Below are positions 1-5,315 of a stretch of DNA of 5,315 bases, in pieces; position 1 is the first letter of the stretch, and each line of letters begins with the position of its first letter. The notes beneath the pieces are model-generated. The model was not told the DNA's origin. It was given only the letters and a program-made list of their open reading frames with translations, and did no database searches. Origin of the DNA: a bacterium (GTDB taxonomy: Bacteria > Ratteibacteria > UBA8468 > B48-G9 > JAFGKM01); assembly GCA_029548585.1 (NCBI GenBank), contig JAKPNC010000246.1, forward strand, positions 1-5,315, given 5' to 3'. Both the position numbers and the translations under genes were made by a program.

Positions 1-1
1 C

Positions 2-958
2 CTTTCAAGCGTTGACGTCCTTCTTGACAGGGTTGCGACCACCATATTCGAGATATTCAGCCTGGACGGCATTGCAATATACCTTTCAGATGAAGGCGGA
101 AGATCCTTCATCCTCAGGAAGAAGAAATCGAGGCGGAATAACATGTCAGGCTTCCCGGTTAGCTACGGACCCGAAGAGACAGGGCTGATATTCGGGAAAA
201 AAGAGATCATGGTAAAGGATGCCTCTGCCACCGTGCCGCTTTTCGGCAAGGAGAGGAACCTCGGCTTCATAGTAATGAATTTTCCTTTGGGCGAAAGGAT
301 AGGCGAGGGAGAAATAAAGTTCCTCGAGGCCTTCTCCATACAGGTTGCGATTGGCATGGATAACGCTAACTATTTCGGGGCGGTGAAGGCCTCGTACATA
401 AATGCGATAAGTTCTCTTGTCAATTCACTGGAAGCCAAGGACCCTTATACCAAGGGACATTCGGAACAGGTGGCATACTATGCGGTACTTATAGGCAAGC
501 AGATGAAACTCGACCAGAAGGATCTCGAAATACTCTGCAACGCCGCTTTCCTGCACGACCTCGGGAAGCTTGGAATCAGGGACGAGGTGCTCCTGAAGCC
601 GGGTCCTCTCGACAGGGAGGAAAGGGAACTGATAAGGAAACACCCTGAAATAACGGTCAGGATCCTCGAACCCCTCGGAATGAGAAAGGAAGAGGTCGAA
701 GCATGTTTCTACCACCACGAGAGGATAGACGGAAGCGGTTATCCCAGGGGTATCAGGGACAAGGATATCCCCCTGCTGGCAAAAATACTCTCGGTGGCAG
801 ATTCTTACAGCGCCATGATATCGGTCAGGCCTTACAGGAAGAATATGGCGCCTGCAGAAGCTGTCGCTGAACTGGAAAAGTGGTCCGGGAAACAATTTGA
901 TGCCGCAGTAGTCAAATCCTTCGTAAATGTCCTGCGGGAAAGCGGGACGGTTGAATGA
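2..958 (+). CDS. GAF–HD-GYP protein, probable cyclic-di-GMP phosphodiesterase (5' partial)
   Basis: The reading frame is open from the left edge, so 318 codons are visible and the true start lies outside. Visible residues 1 to about 122 look like most of a GAF sensory domain; a helical linker leads into an HD-GYP domain from about 131 to the C-terminus. HD-GYP enzymes hydrolyse c-di-GMP to pGpG or GMP. Motifs seen, in visible-fragment numbering: YTKGH with H153, HDLGK with H185, D186 and K189, H214 in KHPE, HHE at 238–240, DGSGYP at 243–248, and D267 in ADSYSA. These match the metal-binding residues of characterised HD-GYP proteins, so activity is expected. The second Asp of the usual ADxYDA segment is Ser here. 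The visible part has no membrane segment, suggesting a cytoplasmic C-terminal half. The ATG at 143 is internal, because half of the GAF domain is encoded before it. It ends 48 bases before mreB with no terminator. The family is certain; the substrate is inferred. Confidence 0.93.
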   Translation, partial: LSSVDVLLDRVATTIFEIFSLDGIAIYLSDEGGRSFILRKKKSRRNNMSGFPVSYGPEETGLIFGKKEIMVKDASATVPLFGKERNLGFIVMNFPLGERIGEGEIKFLEAFSIQVAIGMDNANYFGAVKASYINAISSLVNSLEAKDPYTKGHSEQVAYYAVLIGKQMKLDQKDLEILCNAAFLHDLGKLGIRDEVLLKPGPLDREERELIRKHPEITVRILEPLGMRKEEVEACFYHHERIDGSGYPRGIRDKDIPLLAKILSVADSYSAMISVRPYRKNMAPAEAVAELEKWSGKQFDAAVVKSFVNVLRESGTVE

Positions 959-970
959 ATATAAGAGTCA

Positions 971-976
971 TATAAC
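971..976 (+). promoter_or_regulatory. Possible -10 element for mreB (weak)
   Basis: TATAAC resembles a sigma-70 -10 box and would start a transcript about 10 bases before the mreB ribosome binding site. The only -35-like hexamer nearby is TTGAAT at 951–956, and the spacer is just 14 bases, shorter than the usual 16–18. The hexamer also sits within a 14-base near-palindrome (GAGT at 965–968, ACTC at 975–978). A chance match is quite possible. Confidence 0.18.
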
Positions 977-991
977 TCGTTGAACATCAAA

Positions 992-997
992 GAGGAG
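992..997 (+). promoter_or_regulatory. Ribosome binding site of mreB
   Basis: GAGGAG lies 9 bases before the ATG at 1007. It decides the start: the in-frame TTG at 980 would add nine residues, has no Shine-Dalgarno sequence before it, and would place this strong site inside the gene. Starting at 1007 also gives the N-terminus normally seen in MreB. Confidence 0.85.
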
Positions 998-1006
998 AAA
1001 AAGACG

Positions 1007-2035
1007 ATGGTATTTAAATTTCTTAAGTTTTTCTCGAACGACCTGGGAATCGATCTCGGAACGGCGAACACCTGCATTTACGTCAACGGCAAGGGAGTCA
1101 TCCTTATGGAGCCTTCGATAGTGGCCATAAATACAACCACCAAGGAGGTCGTGGCCACGGGTATAGAGGCAAAAAGGATGCTTGGCAAAACCCCTTCCAA
1201 TATAATTGCCATGAAACCCATGAAGGACGGTGTCATCGCGGATTTCGAGGCATGCGAATCAATGCTGCGACATTTCATAAAGAAGGTCATCACCCCCAAG
1301 CACAGGTTCGTCATGGCTCCCAAGATCATCATTTCGGTACCTTCGGGCATAACCAGCGTTGAGCGCCGCGCAGTAAGGGAGACCGCAATAAAGGCCGGGG
1401 CAAGGATGGTAAGGCTTGTGGAGGAACCCATGGCGGCGGCTGTCGGGGTGGGACTTCCCGTTGCAGAGCCATGCGGGAGCTTCATCCTCGACATAGGCGG
1501 AGGGACGACAGAGATGGCGGTCATTTCACTGGGAGGCATAGTTCTTCCAAAGAGCCTGAGGGTTGCAGGAAACGAGATGGACGATGCCATTGTCGAGTAC
1601 CTGAAGAAAAAGTACAACCTGCTCATAGGCGAAAAAACCGCCGAGGATATAAAGATAAAGATAGGATCGGCGTTTCCCCTCGATGAGGAGATGACTCTCG
1701 ACGTGAACGGAAGAAGCCTGGTGGAAGGACTTCCCAAGATGGTGAGGATACATTCCGAGGAGATAAGGGAGGCCCTGAAGGACACCCTTTCCATGATAGT
1801 CAGTTCCGTGCGTGACGTCCTGGAAGACACCCCGCCTGAATTATCGAGCGACCTGATTGAAAACGGCCTTACCGTGGCAGGAGGCGGAGCCCTGCTGAGG
1901 GGCATAGACAAGCTCATATCACAGGAGACAAAACTGCCAGTATTCACCGCGCAGGAACCTTTGACTGCCGTTGTCCGGGGAACTGGCAAGATGCTTGAAG
2001 AGCTTGAATATTTCAAAGAATTCCCGAGTGACTGA
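1007..2035 (+). CDS. mreB: Rod shape-determining actin-like ATPase MreB
   Basis: Encodes 342 residues, the usual MreB length. MreB is a bacterial actin that binds ATP, forms membrane-bound filaments and orients lateral wall synthesis by the RodA–PBP2 complex. The actin-fold nucleotide motifs are all visible: phosphate-1 IDLGTANT at residues 15–22, EEPMAAAVG at 139–147, phosphate-2 DIGGGTTE at 162–169, and the adenosine loop GGGALLRGID at 292–301. The first residues (MVFKFLKFFS) alternate bulky hydrophobic and Lys residues, as expected of the amphipathic membrane-binding N-terminus of MreB from diderm bacteria. The start at 1007 is set by the GAGGAG site at 992–997. It is the first rod-complex gene here, 48 bases after the HD-GYP gene and 59 bases before mreC. 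No key residue is missing. The nearest alternative, an Mbl-type MreB paralogue, cannot be separated by sequence alone, but the position before mreC favours MreB. Confidence 0.98.
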   Translation: MVFKFLKFFSNDLGIDLGTANTCIYVNGKGVILMEPSIVAINTTTKEVVATGIEAKRMLGKTPSNIIAMKPMKDGVIADFEACESMLRHFIKKVITPKHRFVMAPKIIISVPSGITSVERRAVRETAIKAGARMVRLVEEPMAAAVGVGLPVAEPCGSFILDIGGGTTEMAVISLGGIVLPKSLRVAGNEMDDAIVEYLKKKYNLLIGEKTAEDIKIKIGSAFPLDEEMTLDVNGRSLVEGLPKMVRIHSEEIREALKDTLSMIVSSVRDVLEDTPPELSSDLIENGLTVAGGGALLRGIDKLISQETKLPVFTAQEPLTAVVRGTGKMLEELEYFKEFPSD

Positions 2036-2050
2036 CGGATATTTCAAAAC

Positions 2051-2079
2051 CCGGACGGCTTAAACCGTAAATAATCCGG
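2051..2079 (+). other. Nested inverted repeat between mreB and mreC
   Basis: CCGGA at 2051–2055 pairs with TCCGG at 2075–2079. Inside it, CGG at 2056–2058 pairs with CCG at 2065–2067 around a six-base loop, leaving a seven-base A/T-rich bulge on the 3' side. The structure ends about 5 bases before the likely mreC Shine-Dalgarno sequence (AAGG, 2084–2087). There is no T tract after it, so it is not an ordinary intrinsic terminator. It could tune mreC translation or protect the end of the mreB message, or be fortuitous. Confidence 0.3.
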
Positions 2080-2094
2080 CGTCAAGGTAATAAC

Positions 2095-2766
2095 ATGATA
2101 TGGTTTTTCAGAAGAGAGATAATTTTTCTGCTGGCCGTTTCTTTCTCGCTTTTAATCATGGGAAAGGCCTCCAGGAAAAGCGCCGGCGGAATAAGAAGCG
2201 GCAGGCAGGTTGAGAAACGGATAAACTACGATGAACTGGTTGCCGAGAATATGAGGCTGAGAAAAATCCTCGGCTTAAAGGAGAAGGGAAAGTATTCTTC
2301 CCGGTTCAGGATAGGTAACGTTGTATCTGTCAGGCCCCACGTATTCCCCGTGGAGATGGTAATCAACAAGGGTTCGGCTGACGGGATAAGGGAAGGAATG
2401 GCCGTCTTATCAAAGGATCTTTGCCTGGTGGGAAGGATATCGGGCGTTTCCCAGAAGACCTCAAGGATCATTACCATTTTCAACACGGTTTCAAAGATAA
2501 GCGTCATGGTTGACTCAACCGGTGAAGTGGGTATAATGGAAGGCGGGACTATCCCCCACTGCATACTGAAATACATAAGCCGTGAAAGCAAGGTAAAGGT
2601 GGGTGATACGATCGTAACTTCAGGATACAGCAAATTCTTCCCCAGGGGCACAAGGGTAGGGGAAGTGGTTAACATTTCGCCCGCGACGGATTCGCTCTTT
2701 TTGAACATACATGTCAAGCCGTACACGGGTACGGACGAGGTGGACGAGGTCCTCATAGGTGAATAA
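2095..2766 (+). CDS. mreC: Rod shape-determining protein MreC (short form)
   Basis: Encodes 223 residues. MreC is a bitopic membrane protein whose periplasmic beta domain binds PBP2 and activates the RodA–PBP2 synthase. Visible parts: a short basic cytoplasmic start (FFRRE), one membrane segment at about residues 8–23, a short heptad-like helix at about 38–62 containing LVAENMRLRKILGL, and the two-lobed beta domain from about 70 to the end. Family features in the beta domain include the GDTIVTSG segment at 170–177, FPRGTRVGEV at 182–191 and the C-terminal DEVLIGE. The protein is shorter than the 270–350 residues usual for the family; the missing length falls between the membrane segment and the EN..L helix. 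The ATG at 2095 has AAGG at 2084–2087, and an in-frame TAA at 2068–2070 rules out a much earlier start. It overlaps mreD by 8 bases. Confidence 0.95.
   Translation: MIWFFRREIIFLLAVSFSLLIMGKASRKSAGGIRSGRQVEKRINYDELVAENMRLRKILGLKEKGKYSSRFRIGNVVSVRPHVFPVEMVINKGSADGIREGMAVLSKDLCLVGRISGVSQKTSRIITIFNTVSKISVMVDSTGEVGIMEGGTIPHCILKYISRESKVKVGDTIVTSGYSKFFPRGTRVGEVVNISPATDSLFLNIHVKPYTGTDEVDEVLIGE
2746..2749 (+). promoter_or_regulatory. Ribosome binding site of mreD, inside the mreC 3' end
   Basis: GAGG lies 9 bases before the GTG at 2759. It favours that GTG over the in-frame ATG at 2777, which has only an A-rich AAAAAG before it. Using the GTG makes mreD overlap the mreC stop by 8 bases, an arrangement suited to ribosome re-initiation. 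Confidence 0.6.
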
Positions 2767-3253
2767 AAAGCTCACTATGGTAAAGGTTGTCGAGCAGCTG
2801 CTCATAGTAAGCAGCCTTCAGATGTTATTGACCATATACATTAAATCAGCCGTCGTCCCTTCCTTCTTCCTGGTGTGGCTTCTCATTCTCGTGTGGGACG
2901 GCAATATTGAGATCGGACTTGTTATGGCTTTTCTGACGGGGCTTATATACGATCTGGTCTCCCATGGAACCCCCGGATCCACGAGCATAAGGTTCCTTGT
3001 CCTGGTATATGCGGGCAGTTTTCTCAGGGTGGAAAGGCTCTCGTACATGTTTGTGCTGGGCTTCATCTTCAGCGCCCTTTTCTTCGTCTCCTTTCTGTTC
3101 GAGCCGGCAAAGGGATTTTCCTGGGAAGTCTGGCCGATGGTCAAGTACTCGGTTATTTTCGCTCTAATCAACGGCATGATGGTTTATCTCATAGAACTTG
3201 TAATAAGAAGGCAAAGATGGAAGTGGAAAAAAGATTACTTGGGAATGTCATAA
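2759..3253 (+). CDS. mreD: Rod shape-determining protein MreD
   Basis: Encodes 164 residues, typical for MreD, an integral inner-membrane protein that acts with MreC to control the elongation synthase. The chain is mostly hydrophobic, with about five or six candidate membrane segments: roughly 10–28, 31–46, 51–66, 78–90, 95–114 and 127–149. The best family signature is the run from P34 through GLIYDL at 61–66 and the Gly-rich turn after it, matching the MreD pattern of Pro, Gly-rich helix and Gly-Leu-x-x-Asp. The C-terminus is strongly basic (RRQRWKWKK at 150–158), fitting a cytoplasmic tail. A GTG start at 2759 is preferred for its Shine-Dalgarno sequence; ATG at 2777 would remove six residues and the overlap with mreC. 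The last 37 bases also encode the start of mrdA in another frame. MreD sequences diverge widely, so gene position between mreC and mrdA strengthens the call. Confidence 0.93.
   Translation: MNKKLTMVKVVEQLLIVSSLQMLLTIYIKSAVVPSFFLVWLLILVWDGNIEIGLVMAFLTGLIYDLVSHGTPGSTSIRFLVLVYAGSFLRVERLSYMFVLGFIFSALFFVSFLFEPAKGFSWEVWPMVKYSVIFALINGMMVYLIELVIRRQRWKWKKDYLGMS
3206..3211 (+). promoter_or_regulatory. Ribosome binding site of mrdA, inside mreD
   Basis: AGAAGG sits 5 bases before the ATG at 3217, within mreD codons. It supports a start that overlaps mreD by 37 bases. The next in-frame ATG falls at codon 36, after the membrane anchor, so it is not a plausible start. Confidence 0.55.
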
Positions 3254-4962
3254 AGGTATCCATTGGTATCATACTGCTGAGGTGTTTTTACCTGCAGGTG
3301 ATAAGGGGCGGCTATTACCATATGCTCTCCGAGAATAACTGCATACGGACTGTCGAAACAGGCACTCCCAGGGGCATAATATACGACAGGAACAAGAGGG
3401 TCCTCTCAAAGGATACACCTTCACTACAGCTGGTATTTATTCCCTACGACATAGAGTCTGCCGAAAAGGAGGCGAAACTCCTTTCTTCAATCATTGAGGT
3501 GGATGTGCCTGCAACGCTGAAAAAGCTGAAAGGCCGTTATTCAAATCCGTTCGAAAGGATCATACTGAAGAAAAAACTGACCAAGGAAGAAGTTTCCCTC
3601 GTTGAGGAAAACGCCGACAGGCTCCCGGGCATATTCGTACAGGAAGGCCTTGTCAGGGAGTATATCCTCGGGCAGTCCACCGCCCACGTGCTCGGGTACA
3701 CCGGGGAGGTTAACGAGGAACAGATTTTGAAATACAAGGAAAAAGGCTACAAGGCCGGGGACGTGATAGGCCAGGATGGGATAGAGAAGCTGTACGATTT
3801 TTACCTGAGGGGTATTTCAGGCGGGATACAGGTTGAAGTGGATGCCAGGGGCCATCACCGTAAGGAGCTTGGAAGGAAGCAGTCGTTGCCCGGTAACAAC
3901 CTTGTTATGACAATTGACCAGACGATACAGGAGATTGCCAACGAGGAGCTCGGAAGCAGGCACGGAAGCGTCGTTGTCATGGACCCGAGAAACGGCCAGA
4001 TTCTTGCCCTTGTCAGCAAGCCTGCTTTCGATACGGAAAACCTGCATGAATATTTCACCAGGGGAGGTCATCCCTTTCTGAACCGGGCCATAAAAGGGCA
4101 GTATTCCCCCGGATCTGTCTTCAAGATTATAACCGCCATATCGGCTCTTGAAACAGCTAATATAGCCGAGTATGACCGTGTGGAATGTACCGGATCCATA
4201 ACGGTTGCAGACAGGGTATTCAACTGCTGGAAGGAAGACGGCCACGGGTGGGTGGACATAAACCTTGCCCTGCCTTTTTCATGCAACGTCTTTTTTGGGA
4301 CCATAGGCATGAAGACGGGAGTCACAAAGATGGTAGAGATGGCAAGGATGTTCGAACTGGGCAAGGCCACAGGGATAGATCTTCCCGGGGAAAAACCGGG
4401 ATCGCTTCCTGACAGGTCAACCACCGATGCCCTTAACCTTTCCATAGGCCAGGGCCCGATCCTTATCACGCCCATACAGCTTGTTTCCCTTATCTCCACG
4501 GTGGCAAACGGCGGCAACATCTGGAAGCCCTACCTTGTCAAGGAGATCCTGACGCCTGCCGGCGAGAAGGTAAAGGAGTTCGCACCTTCCATACGTAAAA
4601 CGGTTTTTGTCAGTTCCGAGACCATGGAGATTGTCCGGAAGGGGCTGGAAAACGTCATGGTCTTCGGTACCGGAGCAGGAAGCAGGGTGGCCGGGGTTGC
4701 CATAGCCGGGAAGACGGGCACTGTACAGCGCGCCCACAGGGAACTGGAGCTTGATACCCAGGGATTTTTTGTCTGTTACGCTCCGGCCGATGATCCCAAG
4801 ATAGCCATGGTTGTTTTCCTCGACAGGGCCTCCGGCCCCATCGCAACGAGGATAGCGTGCAACATAGTCAAAAAGATCCTGGTCCCCGAGGAGGAAGAGC
4901 CCGAACCTTCCGAGGCTCCCGAGAAAACAGAGGAAGAGGCCGCAAATGTTGAGATACTTTAA
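3217..4962 (+). CDS. mrdA: Penicillin-binding protein 2, elongation-specific D,D-transpeptidase
   Basis: Encodes 581 residues, slightly short of the common 600–650. PBP2 is a class B penicillin-binding protein that cross-links new peptidoglycan and works as a pair with RodA. Domains in order: a short cytoplasmic start; a membrane anchor at about residues 9–24 followed by LRCFYLQV; the N-terminal pedestal with TPRGIIYDRN at 50–59 and the GQDGIEKLYDFYLRG segment at 185–199; then the transpeptidase domain from about 225. Catalytic motifs are complete: SVFK with nucleophile S300 and K303, SCN at 355–357, and KTG at 499–501 followed by TVQ. The family FNCW and GHG segments at 335–344 are present. 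After about residue 556 comes an acidic Glu/Pro-rich tail. The ATG at 3217 has AGAAGG 5 bases before it and overlaps mreD by 37 bases; the 3' end overlaps rodA by 17. The cell-division homologue FtsI is unlikely given the neighbours and sequence. Confidence 0.97.
   Translation: MEVEKRLLGNVIKVSIGIILLRCFYLQVIRGGYYHMLSENNCIRTVETGTPRGIIYDRNKRVLSKDTPSLQLVFIPYDIESAEKEAKLLSSIIEVDVPATLKKLKGRYSNPFERIILKKKLTKEEVSLVEENADRLPGIFVQEGLVREYILGQSTAHVLGYTGEVNEEQILKYKEKGYKAGDVIGQDGIEKLYDFYLRGISGGIQVEVDARGHHRKELGRKQSLPGNNLVMTIDQTIQEIANEELGSRHGSVVVMDPRNGQILALVSKPAFDTENLHEYFTRGGHPFLNRAIKGQYSPGSVFKIITAISALETANIAEYDRVECTGSITVADRVFNCWKEDGHGWVDINLALPFSCNVFFGTIGMKTGVTKMVEMARMFELGKATGIDLPGEKPGSLPDRSTTDALNLSIGQGPILITPIQLVSLISTVANGGNIWKPYLVKEILTPAGEKVKEFAPSIRKTVFVSSETMEIVRKGLENVMVFGTGAGSRVAGVAIAGKTGTVQRAHRELELDTQGFFVCYAPADDPKIAMVVFLDRASGPIATRIACNIVKKILVPEEEEPEPSEAPEKTEEEAANVEIL
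4935..4939 (+). promoter_or_regulatory. Ribosome binding site of rodA, inside the mrdA tail
   Basis: AGAGG lies 6 bases before the ATG at 4946 and falls in the codons for the acidic PBP2 tail. It supports 4946 over the in-frame ATG at 4967, which has only a weak AAGAGA close before it. Confidence 0.6.
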
Positions 4963-5315
4963 GAGAATGGCTACCGACAGTCCGCTGGTATTGACCACAT
5001 TCATTATCATCTTCATAGGATTGCTGCTCCTTTTCAGCGCTTCGAGGGGGATGGCCAGCAAGGAGGGAATCTTCTTCAAGCAGCTTCTCTGGGTTCTCTT
5101 CGGACTCGGACTCATGTACATGGTTAAAAACATCGATTACAGGGATGTCAAGAAATTTGCTCCCCTGTTGTATATAGCCATCCTGGCATGTCTTGTCCTG
5201 GTTCTCATTATAGGCAAAGGCGCCGGGGCCACGAGATGGATAAGGATGGGGGGATTCAACTTCCAGCCGTCTGAATTTGCGAAGCTTGCTGTAATAATAG
5301 CCCTTTCGGCCTTTC
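4946..5315 (+). CDS. rodA: Peptidoglycan glycosyltransferase RodA (3' partial)
   Basis: The first 123 codons of a SEDS-family protein are present; the gene runs off the right edge. RodA (also MrdB) polymerises lipid II into glycan strands in the inner membrane, and PBP2 cross-links them. After a short basic N-terminus (MLRYFKR), candidate membrane helices lie at about residues 13–31, 43–60, 72–90 and from 111 onward. Family marks are FKQLLWV at 44–50, the IDYRD segment at 63–67, GAGATRWI at 92–99 and the hallmark FQPSEFAKL at 106–114. SEDS proteins include RodA, FtsW and SpoVE. Position directly after mrdA, with a 17-base overlap, marks this as RodA rather than FtsW. The start at 4946 is chosen for its Shine-Dalgarno sequence; ATG at 4967 would remove seven residues. 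The conserved catalytic Asp of the large periplasmic loop lies beyond the window and cannot be checked. Confidence 0.96.
   Translation, partial: MLRYFKRMATDSPLVLTTFIIIFIGLLLLFSASRGMASKEGIFFKQLLWVLFGLGLMYMVKNIDYRDVKKFAPLLYIAILACLVLVLIIGKGAGATRWIRMGGFNFQPSEFAKLAVIIALSAF

Noticed and set aside
143..145. ATG as the start of the HD-GYP gene
   Set aside because: The frame stays open to the left edge, and the upstream codons encode the first half of the GAF domain, so this Met is internal.
980..982. TTG as the start of mreB
   Set aside because: There is no Shine-Dalgarno sequence before it, it would bury the strong GAGGAG site, and the added residues are not typical of MreB.
959..1006. A terminator between the HD-GYP gene and mreB
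   Set aside because: No stable GC-rich stem followed by a T run is present; only a four-base-arm near-palindrome was found.
1078..2016. A 312-codon open frame on the minus strand opposite mreB
   Set aside because: It is Ser/Ala/Met-rich with no recognisable family and lies wholly within a conserved gene. It follows from the codon use of mreB.
4384..4400. Inverted repeat CCCGG/CCGGG in mrdA
   Set aside because: It lies in coding sequence for a normal LPGEKPG stretch, has no T tract and sits mid-gene; best explained by Pro and Gly codons.
4417..5133. A 238-codon minus-strand open frame across the mrdA–rodA junction
   Set aside because: It lies opposite two well-supported genes, has low-complexity character and shows no recognisable domain.

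Overview
The window carries one gene strand, and every gene reads left to right. It begins inside a GAF–HD-GYP gene, a probable cyclic-di-GMP phosphodiesterase whose 5' end lies outside. It then runs through the classic rod-shape (elongasome) cluster in its usual order: mreB, mreC, mreD, mrdA (PBP2) and the first third of rodA, which is cut by the right edge. No RNA genes, mobile elements, CRISPR arrays or terminators were seen. No gene-free stretch exceeds about 60 bases.

Layout: GAF–HD-GYP to 958; a 48-base gap; mreB 1007–2035; a 59-base gap with a small inverted-repeat structure; mreC 2095–2766; mreD 2759–3253 (8-base overlap with mreC); mrdA 3217–4962 (37-base overlap with mreD); rodA from 4946 (17-base overlap with mrdA). 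The three overlaps and shared strand indicate one operon with translational coupling from mreC onward. The HD-GYP gene may be co-transcribed with mreB, since no terminator separates them.

How the genes work together: MreB filaments on the inner face of the membrane guide the RodA glycosyltransferase and its partner transpeptidase PBP2. MreC and MreD link and activate that synthase in the membrane and periplasm. The upstream HD-GYP protein would add a second-messenger function next to this machinery. That neighbourhood is the least routine part of the window, but it rests on gene order only.

Organism: a rod-shaped, probably diderm bacterium. Base composition is near 50% G+C by eye, and ATA (Ile) and AGG (Arg) codons are frequent in all six genes. 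This, with the mreBCD-mrdA-rodA order and an HD-GYP protein, is reminiscent of the former Deltaproteobacteria, Nitrospirota and similar lineages. That placement is a low-confidence inference. The uniform codon style gives no sign of recent transfer. I found no evidence of a wholly new system; the findings are modest variations on a conserved locus.
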